A DNA stretch of 64,000 nucleotides from Lichenostomus cassidix (taxonomy: Eukaryota; Chordata; Aves; Passeriformes; Meliphagidae): assembly GCA_008360975.2 (NCBI GenBank), contig CM039182.1:24276324-24340323 (forward strand), given 5' to 3'. How positions within the stretch are numbered: position 1 is the stretch's first letter; every line of letters starts with the position of its first letter. The position numbers and the translations under genes were made by a program. The notes beneath the pieces are model-generated. The model made no database searches, was not told the origin of the DNA, and saw nothing but the letters and a program-made list of their open reading frames with translations. This document shows positions 11,753 to 23,900 of the stretch, one piece after another.

Positions 11753-14743
11753 CTTTACTGTACTGGGTACTTGGCCAGAGTGGCAACAAAACCAAATCTG
11801 TCAAATCACAGGGAATGGGAGGATTCCCATGAGTCTGAAATCTCCCACACACTCTGGGAAACACAACAGCAACAGACATGGTGAAATAGTTCGACTTAAA
11901 TCAATTTAACCATACTTTGAGGAAGAAGTTATAAATGTTTATCTTATATTTAGCGAAGTAAATCTTGAGTGACAGTTCTCATGACTGTACGGAGCAAGCA
12001 GTTCATTGCTCTGGCAAATAGACTGTTTCACAAAGAAAGAAAATTTCCAAGCATGAATTTTCTTCAGTTTAACACCAAGAGATTCATTTAATAGAATCAG
12101 TCAACCATGAAATGTGATTGCACAAAATGAGATAAATGACATACAAGAATATCCTTCTTGTTTTTCCCCTAGTCAGGGGGAGACAACTGCCTTGTTGAAG
12201 GCAGTGGGCAAAATTACATGACCAGTATGCAAAAGACAGTGAGTTATGCCAGGTAGGAAACACAGAGCTTTATGCAATCAGTGATCCTACAATCTCAGAG
12301 TGAATGCTTAGGTGAGGTACTGGATAAGAGTGGCATGATGTATTTGGAGACATAACGATAACTGTTCATCACCAACAAAATCTTTAGCTCCTTTTCAGTA
12401 GGATCATCCAAATATTCCAAAACAGTGAGCACAATCCAAGAAGCCATTTCTTCTGTCTAATCTGATTCAAAAAAGATCATCCCAAACAAGAATTCATTAT
12501 ATAATTTATGATGCTTTCAAAGAAAATTACCCTGAAACATATCCAGTCATTCTGCTACGAATGTAAAAGAGTTACCACAATATACTAATGCCAGTCATTG
12601 AACACAATTGAAAGAATGGGGCCAGTTAACATGATGAAAAGAAATCCAGAAATACACTCATTTTGTGACATAATTTTCCCCATAATTTACACCTCTCTCT
12701 CAGCTCTGGTCTCCAGCAAGCAGTGTCTAGCTTCTCCTTGATGCAATTAATCTCTGTTCACATTTGAGGCATGGGTCTCTTTCATCATGTTGATAAATGA
12801 GATGATTCAAGCTAAATTCACAGCTGGTTTTTTTAACCTGTATTTGCTTGCATGACTGCTACATTTCAAATCCAAAGATTTGTGGTCAAACCTGAGCTCA
12901 CTAATGTTTGAGATGTGTCTCACTCTATTAATTGATCTTTATTTTGGTTGATGTCAGCATGAATGAGGTTGGACTTGAACATGGAACCCGTAGTGGGTTT
13001 GGAACCCTAGTTGCCTTTGTTAGCAAACCAGAGAAGGGAAGTTGCCTGGGGAGGTTCTACCACTTTTTCATTCCTGTTGAGTGGGCTCTTCCAGCTGGTT
13101 TTGTCTGTTCTTGTGTGAGGCTAGAGGTGGTGGCCATGAATTGTAGCTCTCCTTATACTTGTTTCTGCATCCATGTGTTTTCTCCAATCTTACAGATACT
13201 AAAGCAGCATAAAAAGTTCAGCAGCACTGGACAGCATTTAGTATGTGTCATATTTTGCTTAGGCTTTGCATGTATTTGTGAAGGCTTTCTAGGAGCATAA
13301 TTTAGTTAAAGCAGCCTTTTGCTTGCATCGTAATGACTAAAAATCGATTTGAGATAGGTTTGTGAATTCTCGGAAAATGTTTATCATCTCAGTCTTCTTG
13401 GAAGAGGAAATGAATCAAGTGTTTCACATTGATGTGAAATACAAGAGTTAAAATTAGCATTGAGTGACTACTATCTTTTCTGTTTCAACCACTCCTTTAT
13501 GTAGAGCTGAGAGAGGTCTTTCTGTAGCTTTGTGGTAGCCATAACATAGTTAGTAGACTTAAAATAGTATTTAATAGTATTTTTGTATTTCAACTTTAAT
13601 ATATTTACTATTTAAAATAAATGAATGTGTACTAACAGCTTTTCAGGGAGGTAAAACCTCAGGTGGCAATGACCCAACTCCTGTCACTGGACTGGGCAGC
13701 CAGCTGGCATGTATGCCTCAGGGACATTGTGATGGAGCCTCCAAGCAGGACTGAAAAAAGCAGGCTTCTGGAGACCTTTGGAATATTTGTGTATCTGTGT
13801 AGCAGGGTGCAGTGTTTTATGTTGTAGTAGGAAGAGTGATAAACAAAAACATGGCTATGCAATGGTGTTTTCTGTAGGTTGCCTGTAAAAAGAAGAGGAA
13901 ATGCAGAAAATTGTTTTCCTGTATTTGAAGTGATGAATATGATATATCCATGGGATTGAAGCTCAGTAAAATTATTACCACTAATAATACATATTCTTTC
14001 CTTACTGCCAAATGCAGACAGTTAAATGAATTAGGCTGGCAAACTCTGCTCTCTAAAATACAAAAATATGCTTTTCCTGACTAATGTTTCTGAAGGTCTG
14101 AATAATCACTAATTAAAGGCCATGTTGAAAGTATGATAATAAGTAACATAAGTAATATAATCAGGTTAATGCAGTCACTGTTAAATTACTGCTTTAGAGA
14201 TGAAGTACACCTGTGCACCTGGTTTGTTTAAAAAGTACCCATGGCTGTCTATATTGCTTTCCTAAAAAACTTAATACATAATATGGAATATAATCTCAAA
14301 TGATATCCATAGGTGATGTAAATGTAGATTAGTAATCTTCAGATCTAGCTCTAGGACTAAAGGCTAATACAGAAACACTATACAGATTATCATTTCAATG
14401 TATTTGACTCTGTTAATGTTTACTAATAGTGCATTTTTAATTAGTTGAATTAAGTATTTTAAGTATTTATATGCATAGACCAACACAGACATTAAAGATG
14501 ACTTTTTGAATTTGTGATCAAAACCAGTAAAAATTTATACTCGACTTTTGCAACCATGCTTGTGCTTCCTTGAATGAAAAAGCACAAATTAAAAAGCCTG
14601 AAGTTTGAATGAACTGGTGAAATTTGTCTTTTAAAAGCCTTTTTAAACTTTGCCATATCACAGAACAAAAGCAGTAATTAATTTAATAATTTGGAAGTCT
14701 TTTTGGAGTAGGTAGCTGAATGATTTTTGATCTGTTTCCACAG

Positions 14744-14876
14744 GTTTTCAATACATATTCTAATGAAGACTATGACAGGAGAAATGATGAAGTTGACCCA
14801 GTGGCTGCATCAGCTGAATATGAACTGGAGAAGCGTGTGGAAAAGCTGGAGCTCTTCCCAGTTGAACTAGAAAAAG
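14744..14876 (+). CDS. PPP1R9A: Neurabin-1 exon: PP1-docking segment and start of PDZ domain
   Basis: This is a 133-nt internal exon starting in phase 0 after TTTCCACAG and ending in phase 1 before donor GTACGG. It encodes 44 residues plus one base, beginning [11 protein letters not shown] and ending ELFPVELEK. In neurabin and spinophilin this segment lies directly C-terminal to the RVxF motif. Structural work shows it folds on PP1 and contributes to substrate selection; the acidic NDEVDP and the [15 protein letters not shown] stretch are recognisable here. The last ten residues are the first strand of the PDZ domain. The KIKF motif itself belongs to the upstream exon outside the window. Two in-frame codons before it are open, but the acceptor and homology fix the start at 14744. 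Confidence 0.95.
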
Positions 14877-15365
14877 GTACGGTGTCTGTGTGCCATTTCC
14901 ACTTCCTGTGACACTGACCTACAAGTTTAAGGAAGTCTGCACATGTCTACAGAGCTATCTTGAATTTCCATGAATCTGTTGTAGTGACATTGACTTTTTG
15001 GATTTCAGGAATTGTTCAGAGAGGAATTAAAGACACAGCTCAAAGACAGGCAATTCTTACCTTCTTAAGGGAATTTTTTCATGCCATTCCATTAACCTGA
15101 TTTTAAACAGTGTTTGATGTGATATGTTCATTCTTCGCTGGAGGGGTAAAAATCTTGACTGTTCTAAGCCACTCATAAGGCTGCAGATGATATTTTTTTT
15201 GTGTAATTAAAATGGTAGTAAAATAGGTTTTTTAAAAGGAAGGAAAATAGTATTAATGTTATTGACACAGAAAGTCAAGAGGAACCAAAGCATGAATGTT
15301 CACCTACCAAATAATTGTACAGTTCAAATGTAAGAAGTTTCTGCTTTCTCTTGCCTTTTTCACAG
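14877..15365 (+). other. PPP1R9A: Intron, 489 bp
   Basis: Donor GTACGG and acceptor TTTTTCACAG bound this short phase-1 intron. No repeat or other gene is visible in it. Confidence 0.9.
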
Positions 15366-15486
15366 ATGAAGATGGACTTGGCATAAGCATTATTGGAATG
15401 GGAGTTGGAGCCGATGCAGGACTTGAAAAACTGGGAATATTTGTCAAAACAGTAACAGAGGGTGGGACAGCAGAAAGAGATGGCAG
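15366..15486 (+). CDS. PPP1R9A: Neurabin-1 exon: PDZ domain, peptide-binding loop
   Basis: This 121-nt exon begins with the last two bases of an Asp codon and ends in phase 2 before GTAAAA. The encoded residues [19 protein letters not shown] carry the PDZ carboxylate-binding loop (GLGI) and its following beta strand. They are followed by [12 protein letters not shown] and AERDGR, the usual strand and the turn leading into the next strand. The neurabin PDZ domain recruits C-terminal tails of partners such as p70 S6 kinase. Near-identity to mammalian neurabin-1 is evident from memory, with Thr-Ala-Glu where mammals usually have small differences. Confidence 0.96.
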
Positions 15487-15920
15487 GTAAAATAGACTTT
15501 GTATTCAGAAATTTTCTCAGCAATAGTTATTGTAAACTATGATTTTCATTGGAAATAGTTGTTTTCTTAATGTATGTCTTGGTAATCTAAGCTATAAAGT
15601 TCAGAGATATCATTGGTAAGATCAAAATGCCTGATGGGGTTATCAGCAGACACTAAATTGGTACAGTGAGTTTAAGCTGTTTAAGAAGAACAAATTTGCC
15701 AAAGACATGTGTTTGTGACAACTGAGAACTCAGATTCTTCAACAAGAGTAAAGCTGCTGATTCCAAAATCTGTGTCACTTTTGAAGGTAGTTTAGATTCT
15801 AAAGGTGTTGAGCTCCTACCTGTTCTGTTGGCTTCAAGCCAGCTTTAGATTGGCAATACTTAAGAAAAAGAATTCTGTTCAATGTTTGATTATTTAATCT
15901 CTCTACATTTCATGTCCTTA

Positions 15921-16718
15921 CAAAGAGATCTTGACAGGCTGGATGGATGGGCTGAGGACAACTGCATGAGGTTCAATGAGGCAAAGTGCCAGGTTGGCAC
16001 TTGGGTCACAAGAACCACAGGCAGCGCTACAGGCTGGGAGAGGAGCAGCTGGAGAGCTGCTCAGCAGAAAAGGACTTAGGTGCTGGTTGACAGCAGCTGG
16101 ATGTGAGCCAGCGTGGGCCAAGAAAGCCAAAGGCATCCTGGCCTGTATCAGCAATGGTGTGGCCAGCAGGACCAGGGCAGGGATTGTCCCTCTGTCTTCG
16201 GCACTGGTCAGGCCACACCTCAAGTCCTGTGTCCAGTTTTGGCCCTTTCTCTACAAAGAAAGACACTGAGGTGCTGGAGTGTGTCCAGAGAAGGGCAGTG
16301 GAGCTGGTGAAGGGTCTGGAGCACAAGTCCTGTGAGGAACAGCTGAGAGAGCTGGGGGTGTTTAACCTGAAGAAAAGGAGGCTGAGGGGAGACCTTATCA
16401 CTCTACAACTGCCTGAAAGGAGGCTGTAGCCAGGTGGGGCTTGGTCTCTTCTGACATGTCTCAAGTTAAAGTACAAGAGGAAATGGCCTTAAATTGTGTC
16501 AGGTGAAGTTCAGATTAAATACTAGACCTTTTTTTACTGAAAGAGTGAAAGGCATTGGAATAAGTTGCCCAGAGAGGTGATGGAGTCACTGTCTCTGGAA
16601 GGTTTTGAAGAGGCATCTGATGTGGCACTTGGGATGTGGTTTAGGTGTGATTGAGCTGCTAAGGTAATGGCTGAACTGGATGATCTTGAAGATGTTTTCC
16701 AACCTTGATGATTCTGTG
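15921..16718 (+). mobile_element. CR1 LINE, 5'-truncated (plus strand)
   Basis: About 800 bp follow the 3' third of CR1: the C-terminal end of the reverse-transcriptase ORF and the 3' UTR. Recognisable pieces are [14 protein letters not shown] in one frame and [14 protein letters not shown] then [13 protein letters not shown] in another. The frames are interrupted, so it is a dead copy. The 3' end reads TTCCAACCTTGATGATTCTG, the CR1 terminal pattern. It lies sense to PPP1R9A, 435 bases downstream of the PDZ loop exon. The open frames seen on both strands here come from this element and are not genes. Confidence 0.9.
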
Positions 16719-16931
16719 AGTAGGGAAGTAATTAGTGTATCTAAATGCTTAAACTTTTACTAAACATTCTTTTCAAGTTTAGTAACACAGGCTGTTACCT
16801 TTTATTTCTTATATTTTGGATAGTCTTCTGTTCCAGAGTTCAGTGTTCACACCTATAGCACTGAAGGTACACTAATTAATTGGAATAGGAAGCTGTACCA
16901 AAAATCTTGCCCACTAAAGGTGTGTGTAGTC

Positions 16932-16950
16932 TTGTACGATGCTCGTACAA
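16932..16950. other. Perfect 8-bp inverted repeat
   Basis: TTGTACGA and its reverse complement TCGTACAA are separated by three bases (TGC). It contains two CpGs, unusual for this AT-rich intron. It could form a small RNA hairpin; no function is known. Confidence 0.6.
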
Positions 16951-17044
16951 AACCTGCTCGCTTCTAGAATTGCTTGTTTGATGTATGCAGGCTAAAGAAT
17001 TCCTTTTGAACATAAAATATTTCCTATTGTATGGGGCACAGTTA

Positions 17045-17096
17045 TCTGTGTATTATACAACACCTGCCAGTCTGTGTGTTGTACAATACCTGCCAC
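17045..17096. repeat. 26-bp imperfect tandem duplication
   Basis: Two adjacent 26-base copies share the order TCTGTGT, a TACAA core and ACCTGCCA. They differ at a few positions, mainly transitions, so the duplication is not very recent. Confidence 0.75.
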
Positions 17097-20000
17097 AACC
17101 AAGCCAACCTCTTCTCATTAGGAAATAGAAAAATACTTTACTATGTAATTATTTAATAATGAAAAGTATTCTTAAGTATCTTCCAACCCATACAGTTTGT
17201 CATTTTGTCCCAGTGCATAACTTTGTAAATTTTCATGCCAATAAAATATTACTCCTCTGATATGGAAGCAATTCAATTTATTTACATGCATTCTCCTTTT
17301 CTGATTTTAACCGTTAATGTGTTGTTATATTAGTTATGAACAATATGGAAATATTATTTGTAAATAAGAGTAGGAATAAACTCTGAAGATGCTGATGCTG
17401 TCTTCTAAAAAAATATATTACAGTAACATATTCCTTGCTGATGAACACCTCTAAATTTTCAGCCAGGCAAAAAGTTGTTCTGCTGTGGAAAACCCACAAA
17501 AATTTAATCATAAGACTCTACAAGGCAGGTGATGGCAAAGTTTAATAACATTGCTCTGAAACTACTGAAGTATATTGTCTTCTAGATTGGACTTGGAGGT
17601 ATTTATAGATCTTGGCAATAAGATATCAGGTTGAAGGCCAAGTACTGATTTATCATAGGCTTAAAAACTATGAAGGCAAATCAAGAAGCTGACACTTCAA
17701 GATGTCGTGACTTTATCCATTATTTTAATTTAAGTGAATGTTTTTCTGAAGGGTGTGCTTGACCTCAGCCAGAAGGCATTAAGCTCACGACTGGTATCTT
17801 TGTGAAATTCTCTGGTTGAAAATCAGTCACTCACTGCTGCTCTGTCATGATCTGTAATTTCTTTTCCTCTCATTATTCACATGTTTGAGTGGGCTACAGA
17901 AGTTAATGTTCCATCACAAGTCTCTTCTTTCATTTCCCTAGATGGCATCTGAAAGGAGCTTGTCAGCTGAGGAAAAAATAATATCATTCTTTGACCATTC
18001 TAATATTTGTGTTGGTTTTCAACTGGCAGAATGTTCAGTCAGCTGAGAAATAGGACTCTGATTTTCTCTTTGAGAGCCTGACTGATCATTCACTTGGGAA
18101 AGGGATATGTAATCCTCTCAGTCAGCACCAGACAGTTCTGTAATGAAGTGCATCAACTGTAAAAGGTTCTGTTAACTTCATCTTTATGAAAAGCCTAGTT
18201 AATCATTAACACTGAGAGCAAAACAAAGTCTCCTAGCAGAAAATAAAACTATTTGCATCATATATTCTGAATAATTGCATAGCAATCTTCAACCAGGTTC
18301 TTCTGAAGCTACAATTTAAAGCATTACAATATCTGTAGGATAGCTTCTATTTTCTATTGAAAGACTCATCAAATTATGATATAAAGTATTTGTCTCCCAT
18401 GGAAATGCAAAATCTATACAAAGGGGTTTCTTGGTGATTTAACTCCACTGGCTTCTTTCATGTTGCTGCCGGCAAACAGGTAGCATTTAGTTATCATATT
18501 TAAAGGTTTTGTGTGCCAATATTTACCCAAGGAGAGTGCTTCAAAACGAATCCAAAGGCAAGCATGTTGATAAGTATTAGGAGAGATTATTAATCATGTG
18601 AAAAATATTAAATCAGTTATTAGATTGAATATGATATAAAATCTTTTCCTGGATCAATCAGTCCATAGCTGCTGCTTTCAATTTATTGTGGTGATGAGTA
18701 ATTCACTTTTTAAAGTATTTTGATAACATTGGGGGTAACAGTTTTGAAACATTACATAGTTCTTAACTGGAAGTTGTCTATGCACAGATTAAATTTTTCA
18801 GTTCATCATCCAGAGCAATTGAGCAAATAATTTGTTCAGCTGTTGTTGATTCACTTCTGTAGTTGCTACTTCATGGCAATCCACAGGCCGAGTTTAAAGT
18901 AATGAGCATTAGAAAATAATTGTTAGAAGAATTACCAATTTTATTAATGATAAAAGCAGTAAAATGTCTATAATTCAGGCTTTGGCAACCTGGGTCTAAT
19001 TTTTCATTCGTGTTGGAAATTAGATTTGAGAGAGAGAGGCCTGGAGCTCCTGTTGGAGTGAGCTCTAACAAGCAGACTGCCCTTTATATGTGGATATGTA
19101 TGTATGTTTATATATAATTCAAATGTATGTGTATATAGAAAGAAAGGAGTTTCGGAGAACAGTGGCCATAAAAAAAAGAGTTGGCAGTTAATTTAGGAGC
19201 CATACAAACAAAAAAGGAGATACAAAATATGCCTAAAGGACAAATAGAATTGGACTGAATCAAGATAGAGCTGCCTACAAAGTTGCAGGCAGCAGTTCTC
19301 TAGTAGGGTGCTTCATCACCTGCAATACTGTACCTATGTATCTGTAGGAACACTGCTAGTCCACTGTGTAGTGATGTACAGTGTTGTAGCTAAGTTGTCA
19401 TCTTGAAGAAATCTGTTCTTCCACCATTGTCAGTCAGGAGGGTGACAAGTTTCCCACTCAGTGGGCGCCAACTTCTTAAGAGTTCTTTTCTAGGAACTCC
19501 TGGGGCCATCTGACTGCACCCCATGTTTACTAAAATGTAAAAAAAAGAGTCAAATAAATACAAATGTGATTGCTGTATTTCTTAAATTTCAGTGAAAATT
19601 GAAATAAAATTCTGAGATTATGCCTTATATGATTTTCAAAATAGGAGTTTATAGGCTGCCTTTTTCAAAGGAGATCCTGCCTAGAACACAATGACATTCT
19701 GTGGAGTGAGGCTGCCAAAGAATAAATACTGTATTTCTTACTCATCACTGGAATCCAAAGAACAGAAGATACTGCTTGAACACATGTAAAACTGCAAAGC
19801 ATTTCCTCAGACTTCACAGAGAAATTGGTGCTCGAAGTTAAAATTCTTCAGCCCTCTGTTGAAGCCTCTGTTGTTCTTCGAGAAGAAGTCTTATCACTAA
19901 TACATCCTAAGATGTTAAATATATTAATTTAGGTGTTTTTATATAATTTAAATATGATTTTTTAATCTTTTTTTCTTGGTTGCTTTGTAAACTGTGTAGT

Positions 20001-20843
20001 TTAGATCAATAGAATCCATGTGAGTACTTGAAAATTTGCCTTTGACTTGTTCGGGATGTGTTTGGTTTCTATTTTGAAACTGTTGGAGATCATGCATTTC
20101 TAAAGAATATTGTAGCAGTCATCTTCCAGGGATTTGTAATCCAGATGAATTCAGTGCCTGCTCTAGGGATTTTGTAGCAGTGCTTGCTTTAGATAAAAGC
20201 AGCATGGTTTTCATTCTGTCTTAACTTTTTCTGCATGAAACCGAATATCAGCTGTAAATAGGTGTTTGGTTTCAAAAAGAGAGTCCTCATTAAAACAGTC
20301 CAAGGTCTTATGATTGTGTACCGCAAGATCACACTTACACTGGGAATTCATCTTTTTGGAACAAGTTAGATGAAATAGCTTAAGGGAGTATGTCACAATT
20401 GGGTCTGATACATAAGCTCTTTTCTCCACAGATGAGCAGGTTGTTTTAGTTAAATACTACATTTTTTTCCCATTAGCGTGAAATGCCAGACCTATGTCTT
20501 ATGCTGTTTTTCAAGACTGGCTTAGGAAAGAATGATACAAGAGCTGTTTGAGTATTTCATTTAATTTAATTCATATGACAAATTCAAGTGTTTGTGTTGT
20601 ATGTCTATACAAGAAAAGGGATTGGATAATTAATTGATGATATTAACTGTAATAGTAACTTTGAAGCTGGATTTATGAAATGTCTTTGTGCAAGGAACAA
20701 TGTGTTTTTCATATTTACCTAATCATTTTATGACTGAGCTTTTGTTTAAAGTCAGACTAGAAAGATCTCTCTATGCTAAATTTTGCTGAAAAATTGCAAG
20801 AATTCATACAATTATTCCTGCATTTGTGTTTTTTCCCTGAAAG

Positions 20844-20948
20844 GATCCAAGTGAATGACCAAATTGTGGAAGTTGATGGCATCAGCCTGGTTGGTGTTAC
20901 ACAAAATTTTGCTGCAACTGTTCTTAGAAACACCAAAGAAAAAGTCAG
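20844..20948 (+). CDS. PPP1R9A: Neurabin-1 exon: PDZ domain, C-terminal half
   Basis: This 105-nt exon starts with the last base of a split Arg codon and ends in phase 2 before a consensus donor GTGAGT. It encodes [17 protein letters not shown], a typical PDZ strand-turn-strand, then [17 protein letters not shown], the alpha-B helix that forms one wall of the peptide groove. The Lys-Glu-Lys near the end differs slightly from the mammalian sequence as I remember it. The exon is symmetric (phase 2 to 2), so skipping it would keep the frame but remove the groove helix. Confidence 0.96.
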
Positions 20949-23900
20949 GTGAGTATTTTAGAAGGAAAAAAGAAATTGTAACTTAAGATTACCTGGCTTC
21001 CTTCACAGGACTTTCAGTATGCCCAGGTAGAACGGGGATTTTGGACTCTTTGTGTCTTCTCTCCTTTGATCCCAAGAAAGGGATCAAATACAGTATTGCA
21101 GTTCTGTTTTGAGTTAGATTTTTAAAATGTGACCCACTAGGCAAGCTGAAATTGCAGATAGATGATGACTATGCTCTTCATCAGGAGTCTAGACATCCAT
21201 GGTCTTCAAGCTGTTTGTATTTGTTGGAATGATGAAGGTCATGGGTTGGTCAGATGGAAACTGCTGCCATTGGTCAGCTCCCTGTTCCTCCCATGGGGAG
21301 GCTGGCCATGTTTGTGCTCCAGGGTTGGAGCAGGAGGAGATGAGCACTCTGGTGCCTCAGGTGCCACCTCAGCAGAGAGGAGAGGAGACTACTGGATGCA
21401 GTAGTGATAACAGCTACCAAATTGGGGAAAGTAAGTATTAATTAAACTCCCAGCACCATCTGTGGGTTTCTCTCTCCTCCTGTACTGTTGTTCATTGAAA
21501 ACTGTCCCTGTAAAAATCCCTGTCCCTGTAAAATAATGAACAGAATAGAAAGTGTAACATACACTGTAAATAAGCTTCTGAACTGATGCAAGTGCAAAGC
21601 TGTAAAATATCTGTAAATTAATAAGAACATTGTTTCCCTAGAAATGAACTTGTTTGCCATTTAAAACCCTGTGCCATCACATAGTTTTTCAATAGCTTGG
21701 TAATTTCAGTAAAGAGTCAACTCTGCAAAATAAATCAAATAATACCTTTGGCTTATTGTAAAAGCACCGGCCATTCTGTAGTCATCTCTTGGTTGTCCTT
21801 CAAAATCTTCTCTAGGGAATACAACTGAATTCTTGAATTAATGAGTTCAGAGCTGACTTCTTTTGAACCATGACTGAACTGTGGGTGGCAATATATGCAG
21901 ACTCCCTCAGATGGTGGGGCTGTATGTTGGCATGCACATTTCCACTGTAATTCCATAGCTGATCCTGCATAACATGGAGGAATAATGCTGGGATGTGGAT
22001 TCTGCAAAGAATCTTGGGGGTGGTTGATCAGTGTTTTATTTGAAAGAGGTTATTTAGGAAAAAAAATATTAGAAACTGTAGTGCAATTACAGGTGAATAT
22101 ATTTTTGTGTAACATTTACAGTTGAAGTTACACCATCACTGTTTCTGCAAAGACTCACACATGCTGTGAGTGTTCCTACTGACTTAACTATGAAAATGAG
22201 TATATACTTTATTAGTTTTTCTGTAGTTGGGACCTTCAAACATAAAATCCTTTTGACAGAGAATAATGTGTTCCTGTGTTTTGGTACGGAAAGCAAATGT
22301 TATGTATATTTTGTGTTTGATCTTCTAGTTCTAAAGGAAGAAAGAAAGCGCTCACATAAAACATATGTATTGTATATATTTCTAATCAGCTTAGTTTGTG
22401 CAATTATTACTGCATAAGTTACAGAATAGAATACTTGCTTTCATGGGAAAATAATGGAGGAAGGCAGGAACACAAAATTATTTTCACACAGAACTCCTAC
22501 AGTCTTCTCTCAGGAAATAAATTACAGTGTGACTGGTTGCAATCTAGACCTTTGTCACAAAATAGGAGACTGAAAAAGTATTTCTTCATTGTTGTTGAGC
22601 TCACATTGTCAAGTGCACTATGTATCCTGTGCACTGGGACCATTGGCTTCTGACAGGTCTCATTTATCAAAGAGAGATATTTGAGTTTCTGCATTTTTCC
22701 TTGTGAGATTAAGATATGGAGTTTTAATGGAAAAAATTACCCAGTGGGTTAGTGTCAAAACTAGAGCAAAAAACCTATAAAATAATATTAAATTAATAAT
22801 AAATTTTAAACACTGTATGATTTACAATATAAAGTAATACTAAAATATTAATAATTTATATATGAATAGCATAATGTGTGGTTAGCTGTATCTTGCTAAT
22901 GTGTATTTCTAATCAGAGGAAAAAAATGGGTTGAATTTGGTACAACTTCCCCAATTTTTTGTTCCATATAAAACATCATGGGAAAAAAAGCCTCCTGAAG
23001 ATTACTTTCTACTTTATGCAAGCCAGCTGAGAAATGCACGATTTTTTCCCTGGTTTGTGGTGGGCTGGGAGTGAGGCTTGACAAGGTGGCCAAGCCTGGT
23101 GGAACACAGGCTCCTGCTTAGCTTCTGGTCCAGTCCTGGACAGTTTTGTGGCTGATGCTCTACATTGATTTTAGTTACACAAAATGAAAAATGGCTCCAG
23201 AAGGCTGTTTTTTGGAGATAGATACTTCAGAATGCTTGATGTTTTGGCTTCAATGCAGGTTTAAACATTTGCTTGTAAAGAAACTGAGAACTAATATTTA
23301 TGAATTTAGATATAAACAGAAATGAGGTATTTTTAACTTCCTGAATGTTTTTCTTTTGATATGTGACAAAAGAGCCCTGCCTGTTGCCTGTTTTGTGGAG
23401 AGAATTGGTTTCTGACAGATCCTCTTTCCTGCTGTGTTATAGCTAGGATGGAGGATCCCTCATCTCCACCCTCTTTGGCAGACAGTGGCAACCTCTGCCC
23501 TTGAACTGCTCCAGAACATTAGGGACAACATGAGAGGGTCTTCTGGGGCAAAATCCCTTTCTTGCCTCCAGCTGTCAGCTCCTGGCTGTTGGCAGTGCAG
23601 GGAGCAGCACTACTGTCCTTGGAGTGCACCTTTCCCATGGCAGCTGCCATTAATGATCCGTGTCACTGTGTGAGGCAGGAGCAGTGGAAGAGGTTTCTGA
23701 AGCCCTCCTGCCCTTCCCATGGAGGATGTCCCAGCTGAACCACCAGTGTGTAGGCAGTGTACAAGCACACCTCACCTGATCCAAGGCAAGGCAGCTTCAC
23801 GAATCCTTCCTTCACAGGAGAAATCACGTTCACACTTCCTCGCAGATCTGCTGTTCAATAGTGTCAGCTTGATGGGGTTTGTAGAGCTGCTTTAATAAGC

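Larger units (their letters stand above)
1..14743 (+). other. PPP1R9A: 3' part of the long intron before the PP1-docking exon
   Basis: This stretch has no exon I can support. It ends in a good acceptor (TTTCCACAG) at 14743. It contains a TTTA microsatellite near 873, poly-A runs near 8802 and 9180, small direct repeats near 8843 and 9480, and CR1 fragments at 10705-10890 (minus) and 11694-11752 (plus). Open frames such as 4763-5518 (plus), 3101-3487 (minus) and 11120-11524 (plus) match no family I recognise, and the first two begin at non-ATG codons. I see no promoter or CpG island. Intron status rests on the phase-0 start of the next exon, which continues directly from where the known large neurabin coding exon ends. 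Confidence 0.8.
15487..20843 (+). other. PPP1R9A: Intron, 5357 bp
   Basis: This phase-2 intron lies inside the PDZ coding region, with donor GTAAAA and acceptor CCCTGAAAG. It contains a plus-strand CR1 copy at 15921-16718, a perfect 8-bp hairpin at 16932-16950 and a 26-bp tandem duplication at 17045-17096. The remainder, about 17100-20840, is AT-rich single-copy sequence in which I see no gene. Confidence 0.9.

Noticed and set aside
15882..16476. Overlapping open frames on both strands suggesting small genes
   Set aside because: They lie inside the CR1 element at 15921-16718 and encode broken reverse-transcriptase pieces or their antisense.
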